The notes beneath the pieces are model-generated. The model was given only the letters and a program-made list of their open reading frames with translations, was not told the DNA's origin and did not search any database. Shown here piece by piece: positions 43,874 through 52,741 of a stretch of DNA of 64,000 bases. How positions within the stretch are numbered: the first letter of the stretch is position 1; every line of letters begins with the position of its first letter. The stretch lies in NCBI RefSeq assembly GCF_026385475.1, contig NZ_JANIDW010000001.1:372001-436000 (forward strand). Direction: 5' to 3'. A program made the position numbers and the translations under genes. This DNA comes from Bombella saccharophila. GTDB lineage: Bacteria > Pseudomonadota > Alphaproteobacteria > Acetobacterales > Acetobacteraceae.

Positions 43874-44881
43874 ATGGCAGAAGAAATCACCCTGATTACC
43901 GGTGCGACCGGCTTTGTAGGGTCCGCTGTGGCACGCGTTTTGCTAGAGCGCGGGCATAAGCTGCGTCTTTTTGTCCGCCATACATCAGACCGCAGCAATG
44001 TAGCGGACCTGCCGGTGGAGTTCGCTGTTGGGGACCTTTCCGACCAAGCGAGCATGGAGGCTGCGTTGGAGGGGGTATCCTATCTCTTTCATGTCGCAGC
44101 GGATTATCGGTTATGGGTGCCTGACCCTGATGCGATGATGCGCGCGAATGTGGAGGGTACGCGTAAGTTAATGCTCGCGGCTAAAAAAGCAGGTGTAAAG
44201 CGGGTTGTTTATTGTTCCTCCGTTGCAGCTCTTGCCACGGCTCGCAATGGGGTGCCGGCTACGGAATCATCCCCTGTGACGGAGGATCAGATTGTTGGGG
44301 CGTATAAACGCTCTAAATATCGTGCAGAGCAAGAGGTCTTGCGCCTTGTGCGGGAGGAAGGGCTGCCCGCGGTGATTGTAAATCCCTCCACCCCAGTCGG
44401 GCCACGCGATATTAAGCCAACTCCAACAGGGCAGATGATTCTTGATGCTGCTACAGGGCGTATGCCCGCTTATGTGGAGACGGGGTTGAATATCGTCCAT
44501 GTGGATGATGTTGCTGAAGGCCACGTCCTTGCTTTTGAGCGTGGGACGATTGGCGAGAAATATATTCTCGGCGGGGAGAATATCATGCTGGGGGACCTCT
44601 TTGGCATGGTAGCGGAGATTGTGCATAGAAAGCCCCCGCGCATCCAGCTCAAGCAATCATGGTTATATCCTGTTGCCTGTGTGTCGGAGCTATTAGCGCG
44701 CAGTTGTGGCATAGAGCCGCGCGTAACACGGGAGATGCTGGTGATGTCTAAGAAGCTGATGTTCTTCTCCTCAGAGAAAGCAGAGCGCGAGCTAGACTAC
44801 CGTCCCCGTGCGGCGCGTCAGGCCCTTACGGATGCGATTGCGTGGTTTAAAGCCCATAAATCAGGGCAGTTTTCAGCATGA
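43874..44881 (+). CDS. hpnA: Hopanoid-associated sugar epimerase-type protein HpnA
   Basis: This 335-residue extended short-chain dehydrogenase has the Rossmann loop ITGATGFVGSAVA (about 7-19), the catalytic YKRSKYRAE (Tyr-x3-Lys) and the NPSTPVGPRDIKPTPTG block typical of HpnA. HpnA lies in hopanoid clusters and is proposed to act on the hopanoid side chain or its sugar; its reaction is not firmly established. The frame extends 46 codons upstream, but the ATG at 43874 follows GGAAAGAG and begins the conserved region. It is first in the operon hpnA-C-D-E-shc-hpnG and divergent from hpnL. Confidence 0.93.
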   Translation: MAEEITLITGATGFVGSAVARVLLERGHKLRLFVRHTSDRSNVADLPVEFAVGDLSDQASMEAALEGVSYLFHVAADYRLWVPDPDAMMRANVEGTRKLMLAAKKAGVKRVVYCSSVAALATARNGVPATESSPVTEDQIVGAYKRSKYRAEQEVLRLVREEGLPAVIVNPSTPVGPRDIKPTPTGQMILDAATGRMPAYVETGLNIVHVDDVAEGHVLAFERGTIGEKYILGGENIMLGDLFGMVAEIVHRKPPRIQLKQSWLYPVACVSELLARSCGIEPRVTREMLVMSKKLMFFSSEKAERELDYRPRAARQALTDAIAWFKAHKSGQFSA

Positions 44882-44907
44882 TAACGGAGTCAGGCGGGGA
44901 GGGTTAT

Positions 44908-45777
44908 ATGCAAGAGCAAGAAGAGGCACGCCTGTGGGGGGCGCATGATGTTTCATCCTCAAAAGGGATGAAGGATGAGAACTTCCCGGTCGGGTCATTC
45001 CTCATTGCCCCGCGCGTGAGGCCGGCTGTCCATGCTTATTATCGTTTTGCGCGCATTGCTGATGATATGGTGGATAATGCCGAACTTTCTGCCACGCAAA
45101 AGGTGGACCGGCTGACAGCGTTGCGGGATGTCCTTTACGGGCGGCGGCGTCCGCCTGCTGGGCGTGCTGATGGGTGGAGTGCCGTTGTGCTACGCACTGT
45201 GCTGCAAGAGCATGGCCTACCTTTGGAGGTGGGGGGCGATTTAATCACCGCTTTTATTATGGATGCTGAGAAAGCCCGTTACGAGCATTGGTCGGAGCTT
45301 TTGCATTATTGTCGTTATTCCGCCAATCCTGTGGGGCGGTTTTTGCTGATGCTGCATAAGGAGAGTGAGGCGACATTCGGCCCTTCCGATGCGCTTTGCA
45401 CGGCGTTGCAAATTGTCAATCACATGCAGGATGTTAAGGGTGACCTTAAAACGCTGAATCGGTGTTATGTGCCTTTGCCTTGGTTGGCGGCAGAAAATGT
45501 GGGAATAGAGGACCTCCTCCTCGCGCGGAGTAAGCCGGGTGTGCGGCGCGTGTTTGACCAAATGCTCGCCCATGTTGATGCGTTAAATGAGGAAGCGGCC
45601 CGCCTGCCTGCTTTGGTAAAGGATCGCCGGATGCGCTTAGAGGCTGCGGTTATTGTTGCTTTATGCCGCCGTTTGAGCGCACGTTTACGCCATCAAGACC
45701 CGATAGCAGAGCGTGTAGCTCTCACCAAACTAGATGGCCTGCGCGCATTAAGCTGGGCGATGCAGTATATCCGTTGA
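44908..45777 (+). CDS. hpnC: Hydroxysqualene synthase HpnC
   Basis: This 289-residue trans-isoprenyl-diphosphate-synthase-fold enzyme converts presqualene diphosphate to hydroxysqualene in the bacterial HpnCDE route to squalene. It shows the first Asp-rich motif ARIADDMVDN (DDMVD at 52-56), SANPVGRFLL, and the second helix QIVNHMQDVKGDL. The N-terminal DENFPVGSFL is characteristic of HpnC. An ATG at 44878 overlaps the hpnA stop (ATGA), but the ATG at 44908 has GGGGAGGG five bases upstream and is preferred. The gap of 87 bp to hpnD contains a small hairpin. Confidence 0.93.
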   Translation: MQEQEEARLWGAHDVSSSKGMKDENFPVGSFLIAPRVRPAVHAYYRFARIADDMVDNAELSATQKVDRLTALRDVLYGRRRPPAGRADGWSAVVLRTVLQEHGLPLEVGGDLITAFIMDAEKARYEHWSELLHYCRYSANPVGRFLLMLHKESEATFGPSDALCTALQIVNHMQDVKGDLKTLNRCYVPLPWLAAENVGIEDLLLARSKPGVRRVFDQMLAHVDALNEEAARLPALVKDRRMRLEAAVIVALCRRLSARLRHQDPIAERVALTKLDGLRALSWAMQYIR

Positions 45778-45794
45778 GTTCTTTTAATGTGTAG

Positions 45795-45821
45795 CTCTTG
45801 GCCTAATATGGCCTTTAAGAG
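45795..45821 (+). other. Hairpin between hpnC and hpnD
   Basis: CTCTTGGCC and GGCC-TTT-AAGAG pair with a 3-nt bulge around TAATAT. There is no T-run. It may influence relative expression or stability within the operon. Confidence 0.3.
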
Positions 45822-45864
45822 TAAGACAGACTCACGCTAATGTTAGAAAAGTAAGAGGAAGGTT

Positions 45865-46749
45865 ATGGTCTCCACTCATCACAACGTGCCTCAAGGTCTG
45901 CCTTGTGCTCCATCGGACCTAAATTATGTGGAGGAGATCGTTAACCGTTCTGGCACATCCTTTGGTCGTGGGATGAAGATTCTACCCCCTATAAAGCGCG
46001 ATGGCATGTATGCGATCTACGCTTTCTGCCGGCTGGTGGATGATATTGCCGATGGTGATATCCCTCTGGATGACCCAGCCTTCGTTTTGGAGGGGTGGAA
46101 AGAGCGCATCGCTGCTTTGTATCAAGGCCATACAGAAGATGCGTTGGACCGTGTCCTTCATGCCGCGATTGAGCAATTCGGTTTGCAGCAAGATGATTTC
46201 ATCGCCGTGATTGAGGGGATGAAGATGGATTGCGGCGCGCCCATTATTGCGCCTGATGAAGCCACGTTGGATTTATATTGCGACCGTGTGGCCTCGGCTG
46301 TGGGGCGGCTTTCTGTTCGCATATTTGGCACGCCAGAGCCAGAGGGGGATGAGCTGGCTTATCATCTGGGGCGTGCGTTGCAGCTTACCAATATTTTGCG
46401 GGATGTCGCAGAGGATGCTTCCCGTGGGCGGCTTTATCTTCCTGCTGAGCTTTTGCAGCGTTATGGCGTTCCTGCTGACCCAGCAGAGGCTCTTTATGCT
46501 GTCGGGCTAGATGGGCTGTGCCGGATTATCGCAGGGCGGGCGGAAGACCATTTCCGCAAAGCTTATGCGGTGATGGCCCGTTGTCCTGCGGCAACGGTAC
46601 GGCCAGCGCGCATTATGGCAGCCTCATACCGCGTGACCTTAGCTGCACTCCGGCGGCGTGGTTGGAGTAACCCAGAGGCGCCTTTACGGGTCTGCTCGGT
46701 ATGGAAGAAGCTTTCCATGCTCTTAGCGGCCTTTGGGGTCTCGCTGTGA
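45865..46749 (+). CDS. hpnD: Presqualene diphosphate synthase HpnD
   Basis: This 294-residue enzyme joins two farnesyl diphosphates to presqualene diphosphate. Both Asp-rich motifs are present: YAFCRLVDDIADGD and LTNILRDVAEDASRGRLYLP, as in phytoene/squalene synthases. AGAGGAAGG precedes the ATG. The stop overlaps the start of hpnE (GTGA). The product is passed to HpnC and HpnE. Confidence 0.95.
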   Translation: MVSTHHNVPQGLPCAPSDLNYVEEIVNRSGTSFGRGMKILPPIKRDGMYAIYAFCRLVDDIADGDIPLDDPAFVLEGWKERIAALYQGHTEDALDRVLHAAIEQFGLQQDDFIAVIEGMKMDCGAPIIAPDEATLDLYCDRVASAVGRLSVRIFGTPEPEGDELAYHLGRALQLTNILRDVAEDASRGRLYLPAELLQRYGVPADPAEALYAVGLDGLCRIIAGRAEDHFRKAYAVMARCPAATVRPARIMAASYRVTLAALRRRGWSNPEAPLRVCSVWKKLSMLLAAFGVSL

Positions 46750-48038
46750 GCCATGTTCACATCATCGGTGGGGGGCTTGCTGGCCTTTCTGCCGCGGTGG
46801 AGCTTGCCCCCCAAGCGCAGGTAACACTTTATGAGGCTGGCCCTGCCTGTGGTGGGCGGGCACGGTCCTTCCATGATAAAGCGTTGGATTGCGTGATTGA
46901 TAATGGCAATCACCTCATTCTTTCAGCAAATCCCTATACATTTCGTTATTTGGACCTTTTAGGTGCGCGCGGTACGTTAAAAGGGCCGGGGAGGCCGCTT
47001 TTCCCGTGGTATGATTTAGAGGCGGACCTCTCTTGGGTCTTGCGGCTCTCTAAGGGGCGGATTCCCTTTTGGTTATTCCGTAAAGAGCATCGCGTGCCGG
47101 GGATGAGATGGGGGGATTTGATGGCCCTTCCGCGTTTGATGAAGGCTGATGACGATATGTGTGTGGGGGAATGTCTCTCACCAGGGGCATTGTCGCGCCG
47201 TCTGTTGGAGCCTTTGGCGGTCTCTGCGTTGAATACGGATATTGAGCAAGGAAGTGCCCGCTTGCTGGGCAATATCGTGCGGCAAACCTTAGCTAAGGGA
47301 GGGGCGGCATGTTGCCCTTGGACGGCTGCGCGTGGTTTGTCAGAAAGTTTCGTCACTCCGGCTATGGCTTATCTGGAGAGCTTTTATGCCCAAATATTAA
47401 CGGGGACGCGCGTATCCGCTTTGCGGGAAGAAGGAGGGCGCATTACGGCGTTAGAGACATCTGGCGGGGAGGTTCCCCTAGGGGCTGAAGATGTCGTTAT
47501 TCTCGCTGTACCGGCCCCTGTGGCTACGGGGTTGATGCCCTCTATTACCGGCCCTGATGCGTTTGAGAGCATTGCTAATGCGCATTATCGCTTGGCAGAG
47601 CCGCTTAAGCCCCATGCGGCATTGCGTGAGGCAGGCTTTATGGGGCTTGTCGGCGGTGTGGCGGAATGGGTCTTTCTGCATGATGAGGTTTTGTCTGTCA
47701 CAGTGAGTGCGGCGAACCGTTATGCAAGCTGGCAGAATGACGAGATGTTAGCCCATATGTGGCAGGAGCTTCAACAAGCGTTAAATCCTGCTTTACAGCA
47801 TCCTCTGCCAGAGGTAATGCCCGCTGCACGGTTGATCCGTGAAAAACGGGCCACCTTTGCAGCCACGCCAGAACAGGATAAGAAGCGGCCTGAGGCAAAA
47901 ACCTCATACGCTAATCTTGCTCTTGCGGGGGATTGGACGGATACCGGCCTGCCTTCAACGATTGAAGGGGCTATTAAATCTGGTCTTGCTGCAGTGGATG
48001 CGTTGGGTTTTCGTTCGGCCGTGAGTGATGTGGCATAA
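46746..48038 (+). CDS. hpnE: Hydroxysqualene dehydroxylase/desaturase-like HpnE
   Basis: This 430-residue FAD-dependent amine-oxidase-fold protein reduces hydroxysqualene to squalene. The N-terminal dinucleotide-binding motif reads VHIIGGGLAGLSAAVEL, followed by YEAGPACGGRARS. The C-terminal FAD motif reads LALAGDWTDTGLPSTIEGAIKSG. The frame can start at 46701, but the GTG at 46746 overlaps the hpnD stop by four bases, matches the family N-terminus and has GGGG upstream. Translational coupling to hpnD is likely. Confidence 0.93.
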   Translation: MSHVHIIGGGLAGLSAAVELAPQAQVTLYEAGPACGGRARSFHDKALDCVIDNGNHLILSANPYTFRYLDLLGARGTLKGPGRPLFPWYDLEADLSWVLRLSKGRIPFWLFRKEHRVPGMRWGDLMALPRLMKADDDMCVGECLSPGALSRRLLEPLAVSALNTDIEQGSARLLGNIVRQTLAKGGAACCPWTAARGLSESFVTPAMAYLESFYAQILTGTRVSALREEGGRITALETSGGEVPLGAEDVVILAVPAPVATGLMPSITGPDAFESIANAHYRLAEPLKPHAALREAGFMGLVGGVAEWVFLHDEVLSVTVSAANRYASWQNDEMLAHMWQELQQALNPALQHPLPEVMPAARLIREKRATFAATPEQDKKRPEAKTSYANLALAGDWTDTGLPSTIEGAIKSGLAAVDALGFRSAVSDVA

Positions 48039-48071
48039 GGCCGATATTGTGGAAAGTGGAGGAGAGATTCA

Positions 48072-50027
48072 GTGAGCGCGACGTTGTCCCGTCATAAAAT
48101 TGATGCCACAGCGGTGGAGCAAGCGGTTAAGGCCTCGCACACCGCTTTGGGCAAACGTCAAAAGGAAGATGGTCATTGGGTCTTCGAACTAGAGGCTGAT
48201 GCCACTATTCCTGCTGAATATGTCTTGCTGCGGCATTTTCTCGACCGGATAGATGAGCCTCTTGAGCAAAAAATAGGCGTGTATCTCCGGCGTATCCAAG
48301 GGGTGCATGGGGGCTGGCCTCTTTATACGGATGGGAAGTTCGACCTCTCAGCGAGCGTGAAGGCCTATTTCGCCCTCAAGATGATTGGCGATGATATTAA
48401 TGCCCCCCATATGCGCCGGGCGCGTGCGGCCATCCTCCAACATGGCGGGGCTGAGCGGAGTAACGTCTTTACGCGGATTCAACTCGCTTTATATGGGGAA
48501 GTGCCGTGGCATGCCGTCCCTGTTATGCCGATAGAGCTGATGTTACTGCCGCGGAAGGCCTTCTTTTCCGTCTGGAATATGTCTTATTGGTCTCGCACGG
48601 TCATTGCCCCGCTTTTGATTCTTGTGACGCGTAAACCAGTAGCGATTAATCCGCGTGGTGTGCATGTGCAGGAGCTATTTAAAACCCCCCCAGCACAGGT
48701 GAAGGATTGGATACGCGGGCCTTATCGCTCCATCTGGGGGCGGCTCTTTACCTATCTGGATAAAGCGTTGCGTCCTGTTGTGCCGCATATTCCACGCTCT
48801 ATCCATGCAAAAGCGATTCGGACGACCATTCAATTTGTGGAAGAACGGCTTAGTGCGGGTGGGTTAGGGGCTATTTACCCCGCCATGGCCAATGTTGTGA
48901 TGATGTATCGGGTCATGGGCGTGCCTGATGATGATCCACGGGCTGTAGAAGCTTGGCAAGCTGTGCAAGATTTGCTGGTTGTGAAGGACGATGAGGCTTA
49001 TTGCCAGCCGTGCGTCTCGCCTGTGTGGGATACGGGGCTTTCTGGCCTTGCGATGATGGAGGCGGCGACAGGCCCCAAAGCTGTACAGAATGCCGAGACA
49101 ATGGCTGCTTTGGAGAAGGCGGCGTCATGGTTGCGTGAACGGCAGATTCTCGATGTGAAAGGCGACTGGGCGATTAATACGCCGCATCTGCGCCCGGGTG
49201 GCTGGGCCTTTCAATATAAAAACGATTATTATCCTGATGTTGATGATACAGCCGTTGTCGGGATGTTGCTGCATCGGATGGACCCAGAGAAAAACGCTCC
49301 TGCGATTGAGCGCGCGCGGGAATGGATTATTGGGATGCAAAGCAGTAATGGCGGCTGGGGGGCGTTTGATATTGATAACGACCTTGAAGCTCTCAATCAC
49401 ATCCCGTTCTCAGATCATGGTGCGTTGTTGGACCCGCCAACGGTAGATGTCTCAGCACGTTGCATCTCCTTCCTAGCGCAGTTGGGGCACCCAGAGGATA
49501 AGGCGGTTATCCGTAAGGGGATCGACTATATTCGCAAAGAGCAGGAAGCCTCTGGTAGCTGGTTTGGCCGGTGGGGAACGAATTATATTTACGGGACATG
49601 GTCTGTATTATGTGCCTTGAATATTGCCGGTGTCCCTCATGATGACCCGATGATTCAACGCGCTGTTGCGTGGTTGGAAAGCGTGCAGAATGATGATGGC
49701 GGCTGGGGTGAGGATTGCGCCAGTTATGAGGGGGCTCCGCAAGGGGTGTATAAGGAGAGCCTACCAACCCAGACAGCATGGGCTACCCTTGGGCTTATGG
49801 CTGTTGGGCGGCAGGAAAGCGAGGCTGTGCAGCGCGGCATGGCCTATCTTACCCAAGCGCAAGATGAGGCTGGGGAATGGCACGAGGCCCCCTATAATGC
49901 TGTTGGCTTTCCTAAGGTCTTTTACCTGCGTTATCATGGCTATAAGCAATTCTTCCCGCTTATGGCTTTGTCGCGTTATCGCAATTTGGCCTCTAGTAAT
50001 TCGGGCCGGGTGGAGTACGGCTTTTAA
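48072..50027 (+). CDS. shc: Squalene-hopene cyclase
   Basis: This 651-residue membrane-associated enzyme cyclises squalene to hopene and hopanol. The protonating DxDD motif is DVDD at 389-392 (YYPDVDDTAVVG). Several QW repeats are visible, such as QSSNGGWGAFD and QNDDGGWGEDC, with the carboxy-terminal KVFYLRYHGYKQFFPL. Length matches the family (about 630-680). A GTG start is supported by GGAGGAG. Its stop shares bases with the hpnG start (TAATG). Confidence 0.97.
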   Translation: MSATLSRHKIDATAVEQAVKASHTALGKRQKEDGHWVFELEADATIPAEYVLLRHFLDRIDEPLEQKIGVYLRRIQGVHGGWPLYTDGKFDLSASVKAYFALKMIGDDINAPHMRRARAAILQHGGAERSNVFTRIQLALYGEVPWHAVPVMPIELMLLPRKAFFSVWNMSYWSRTVIAPLLILVTRKPVAINPRGVHVQELFKTPPAQVKDWIRGPYRSIWGRLFTYLDKALRPVVPHIPRSIHAKAIRTTIQFVEERLSAGGLGAIYPAMANVVMMYRVMGVPDDDPRAVEAWQAVQDLLVVKDDEAYCQPCVSPVWDTGLSGLAMMEAATGPKAVQNAETMAALEKAASWLRERQILDVKGDWAINTPHLRPGGWAFQYKNDYYPDVDDTAVVGMLLHRMDPEKNAPAIERAREWIIGMQSSNGGWGAFDIDNDLEALNHIPFSDHGALLDPPTVDVSARCISFLAQLGHPEDKAVIRKGIDYIRKEQEASGSWFGRWGTNYIYGTWSVLCALNIAGVPHDDPMIQRAVAWLESVQNDDGGWGEDCASYEGAPQGVYKESLPTQTAWATLGLMAVGRQESEAVQRGMAYLTQAQDEAGEWHEAPYNAVGFPKVFYLRYHGYKQFFPLMALSRYRNLASSNSGRVEYGF

Positions 50028-50656
50028 TGCTCGGCATTATTGTGGGATTAGCGCAAGAGGCCCGTTTGGCTGAACGCTATTTCCCTCATGCGAAAATCGC
50101 CCTTAGCCACGCGCATGAGGCAGGGGCGAAGCGGGCGGTTGCCTCCCTAAAAGAAGCCGGGGTGACGGAGCTGCTCTCCTTTGGCTGTGCAGGTGGGTTG
50201 GACCGAGCCTTAAAGCCGGGGACGATACAGCTTGCCGATTACGTTTTTGTTGAAGGGAAAAAATACCCGACCTCCCCAGCCTTAAACGCGCGTTTTGGGG
50301 CGGGGCAGGCGGTCATCGGCGGTGGGGTGTATCATAGCCCGATTATGCTCGATCGTGCGGCTGAAAAAGCCGCCTGCTTTACACGCAGCCAGTGTTCTAC
50401 AGTGGATATGGAGAGCGGGTTAGTGGCACAAGCGGGCCTGCCTTTTGCCGTGCTGCGTGTTGTGTGTGATGATGCGGGGCGAGACCTTCCTCCTGCAGCG
50501 CGCGATGGGCTGCGTGAGGGGCGCATTGATATTGCTGCGTTAATGGGGTCCCTAATACGCCATCCGCTGCAAATTGGTGCGCTTATCAGTTTAGGGCGCG
50601 ATGCTGCTCATGCACGGCGTGTTATGGAGCGGTTTTTACAAAAAATAACATCCTAG
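50027..50656 (+). CDS. hpnG: Hopanoid-associated nucleoside phosphorylase-type HpnG
   Basis: This 209-residue protein has the purine nucleoside phosphorylase/MTA nucleosidase fold. In hopanoid synthesis HpnG removes adenine from adenosylhopane to give ribosylhopane. It shows SFGCAGGLDRALKPG and the nucleosidase-type STVDMESGLVAQAG with the substrate-binding Met-Glu. Its start overlaps the shc stop. HpnH, which makes adenosylhopane, is not in the cluster and must be elsewhere. This is the last gene of the operon. Confidence 0.92.
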   Translation: MLGIIVGLAQEARLAERYFPHAKIALSHAHEAGAKRAVASLKEAGVTELLSFGCAGGLDRALKPGTIQLADYVFVEGKKYPTSPALNARFGAGQAVIGGGVYHSPIMLDRAAEKAACFTRSQCSTVDMESGLVAQAGLPFAVLRVVCDDAGRDLPPAARDGLREGRIDIAALMGSLIRHPLQIGALISLGRDAAHARRVMERFLQKITS

Positions 50657-50685
50657 CCTCAGCGGCAGCGCGGGAGGCTTGTTTT
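50655..50685 (+). terminator. Possible terminator of the hpn operon
   Basis: AGCCTC and GAGGCT form a 6-bp stem that overlaps the hpnG stop codon, followed by TGTTTT. The loop is GC-rich. The stem is short, so confidence is moderate. Confidence 0.5.
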
Positions 50686-50746
50686 CTGTCCCTCCCTCGC
50701 TTATAGGAGAGCTATCTTCCCTCGTAAGGGGGAGGTGTATTTCGCA

Positions 50747-50797
50747 CGCATAGCCCGCAATCACCTGGTGTTCCCGTTAAGGGAGCGTTGCTATGCG
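50747..50797 (+). promoter_or_regulatory. Structured leader upstream of rpsB
   Basis: CGCATAGC (50747-50754) pairs perfectly with GCTATGCG (50790-50797), enclosing a second hairpin GTTCCC/GGGAGC (50770-50786) and a weaker CAC/GTG hairpin. The fold ends 31 bp before the rpsB start. In E. coli, S2 represses its own operon through the mRNA leader; a similar role here is inference. Confidence 0.4.
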
Positions 50798-50828
50798 GAG
50801 GTTTAACCAGAGTTAGAGAGATTTTACG

Positions 50829-51617
50829 ATGGCAATGCCACAATTCACAATGCGTCAACTGCTTGAGGCTGGTGTTCATTTCGGTCACCATACCCGCCGT
50901 TGGAACCCTGCTATGGCACCGTATCTTTTCGGTGTGCGTAATCAGGTTCATATCATCGACCTTCAGCAGACTGTACCGCTGTTGGACCGCGCTTTGAAGC
51001 AAGTGCGTGACACGGTTGCTTCTGGTGGGCGTGTCCTATTTGTGGGGACAAAGCGCGCTGCAGCGGATCTCGTGGCAGAGGCAGCACAGCGTTGCGGCCA
51101 GTATTACGTGAATCACCGTTGGCTCGGTGGTATGTTGACGAACTGGAAGACCATCACCGGTTCCATTAAGCGTCTGCGCGGCATTGATGAGATGCTCGCT
51201 GGCGATACAACGGGCCTGACGAAGAAGGAAATCCTCGACATCACCCGTGATCGTGAGAAGCTGGAACGCTCCCTCGGTGGGATTAAGGATATGGGTGGCC
51301 TGCCGGACCTTCTGTTTGTGATTGATACAAACAAAGAGAAGCTGGCTGTTGAGGAAGCCAATAAGCTGGGCATCCCCGTGATCGCTGTGCTGGATAGCAA
51401 CTCCGACCCTAAGGGTGTGACCTTCCCCATCCCCGGTAACGATGATGCTATCCGCGCTATTGCAACTTATTGCGAGCTGATTTCCGGTGCTGTGCTGGAT
51501 GGTATCTCTGCCGAGCTGGCAGCATCTGGCCAGGATATTGGGGCTTCTGCGGAGCTGCCAGTGGAGGAGACTGCCGCTGTAGAGAAGGCCGAGGCTGCCG
51601 CTCCGACAGCTGGCTGA
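50829..51617 (+). CDS. rpsB: 30S ribosomal protein S2
   Basis: This 262-residue ribosomal protein is needed for late 30S assembly and S1 binding. Conserved blocks: [44 protein letters not shown] and [13 protein letters not shown]. The C-terminal tail of about 25 residues is Ala/Glu-rich, as in many alphaproteobacteria. AGAGAG lies eight bases before the ATG. tsf follows after 124 bp, the standard pairing. Confidence 0.98.
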   Translation: MAMPQFTMRQLLEAGVHFGHHTRRWNPAMAPYLFGVRNQVHIIDLQQTVPLLDRALKQVRDTVASGGRVLFVGTKRAAADLVAEAAQRCGQYYVNHRWLGGMLTNWKTITGSIKRLRGIDEMLAGDTTGLTKKEILDITRDREKLERSLGGIKDMGGLPDLLFVIDTNKEKLAVEEANKLGIPVIAVLDSNSDPKGVTFPIPGNDDAIRAIATYCELISGAVLDGISAELAASGQDIGASAELPVEETAAVEKAEAAAPTAG

Positions 51618-51630
51618 GCTGTATAAAGTA

Positions 51631-51716
51631 AGCGTAGTATCTAGCCCTATGTGGGATGCTACGCTGCCTATGTGCGTATAGAGAGCCGCACAGCCGTGGG
51701 GTCCCCGTGGCTGTGC
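51631..51716 (+). other. Two hairpins between rpsB and tsf
   Basis: The first is AGCGTAG/CTACGCT enclosing CCC/GGG (51631-51665). The second is GCACAGCC/GGCTGTGC enclosing GGGG/CCCC (51688-51716). Neither has a strong T-run. They may act as partial attenuators or processing sites that set the S2 to EF-Ts ratio. Confidence 0.5.
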
Positions 51717-51741
51717 CGCTTGTTATTAGAGGTTAGAGACT

Positions 51742-52653
51742 ATGGCAGAGATTACAGCAGCAATGGTGCGCGAGCTGCGCGATGCAACAAGTGCCGGCAT
51801 GATGGATTGTAAAAAAGCCCTGACCGAAGCTAAGGGCGACATGCAAGCCGCGATTGACTGGTTGCGGAAGAAGGGCCTCTCCCAAGCCGCAAAGAAATCC
51901 GGCCGTGTGGCGGCTGAGGGTCTCGTTGCTGTAGCGGTTGAGGGCAAAAAGGCTGCTCTGGTTGAGGTGAACGCGGAGACGGACTTCGTTGCGCGTAATG
52001 ATGCCTTCCAGCAGGCTGTGGAAGATATCGCCAAAGTTGCGCTGAAGGTCGGTGATGATTTAGAGGCTGTTAAGGCCGCTAAAATGCCGTCTGGTCGTAC
52101 AGTGGCTGATGAGCTGACCCATCTTGTCGCAACAATCGGCGAGAATATGACCCTCCGCCGCGTGAGCGTGCTGAGCGTTCCTTCTGGCGTTGTGGCGAGC
52201 TATGTTCATGGTGCGCTGCGTCCGGGTGTTGGCCGCATCGGTGTGTTGGCTGCGATTGAGGCTCCTTCCGAGAGTGAGGCTCTGCTCACATTGGGTCGTC
52301 AGATTGGTATGCATGTTGCAGCCACCAGCCCGACCGCTCTGGATATTGATAGTGTGGATGCTGCTGCTGTGGCGCATGAGCGTAAGGTGCTGGAGGAGCA
52401 AGCCCGTAACTCTGGCAAGCCAGAAGCTATCATTGAGAAGATGGTCGATGGGCGCATCCGTAAGTTCTATGAGGAAGTGGTTCTTCTGGAGCAAGTCTGG
52501 GTGCATGACGGTGAGAGCCGCGTGAAGGAAGTTGTCAAAAAGGCTGGGGCAAAGCTGGTCGGCTTTACGCGCTTTAAACTCGGTGAAGGCATCGAGAAGG
52601 CTGAGACAGACTTCGCGGCTGAGGTCGCTGCGGCTTCTGGCCAAAAGAAATAA
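51742..52653 (+). CDS. tsf: Translation elongation factor Ts
   Basis: This 303-residue guanine-nucleotide exchange factor recycles EF-Tu. The N-terminal UBA-like part shows [22 protein letters not shown], and the core contains the TDFVARN signature. The C-terminal segment has [21 protein letters not shown]. Length is normal. It follows rpsB and ends with a terminator at 52678-52712. Confidence 0.98.
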   Translation: MAEITAAMVRELRDATSAGMMDCKKALTEAKGDMQAAIDWLRKKGLSQAAKKSGRVAAEGLVAVAVEGKKAALVEVNAETDFVARNDAFQQAVEDIAKVALKVGDDLEAVKAAKMPSGRTVADELTHLVATIGENMTLRRVSVLSVPSGVVASYVHGALRPGVGRIGVLAAIEAPSESEALLTLGRQIGMHVAATSPTALDIDSVDAAAVAHERKVLEEQARNSGKPEAIIEKMVDGRIRKFYEEVVLLEQVWVHDGESRVKEVVKKAGAKLVGFTRFKLGEGIEKAETDFAAEVAAASGQKK

Positions 52654-52677
52654 ACCTTATTAGGGGTTTATGATGAG

Positions 52678-52712
52678 AAAAAGGCCTCCGTTACTATAGC
52701 GGGGGCTTTTTT
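52678..52712 (+). terminator. Terminator of rpsB-tsf
   Basis: AAAGGCCTCCG pairs imperfectly with CGGGGGCTTT, followed by a T-run. It lies about 25 bp after the tsf stop and 30 bp before recO. Confidence 0.8.
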
Positions 52713-52741
52713 CATGTTACGGCCCTAAAAGGGAGGGACGT

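Noticed and set aside
52060-52644. 194-residue open frame opposite tsf
   Set aside because: It lies wholly within tsf on the other strand and shows no protein-like conservation pattern.
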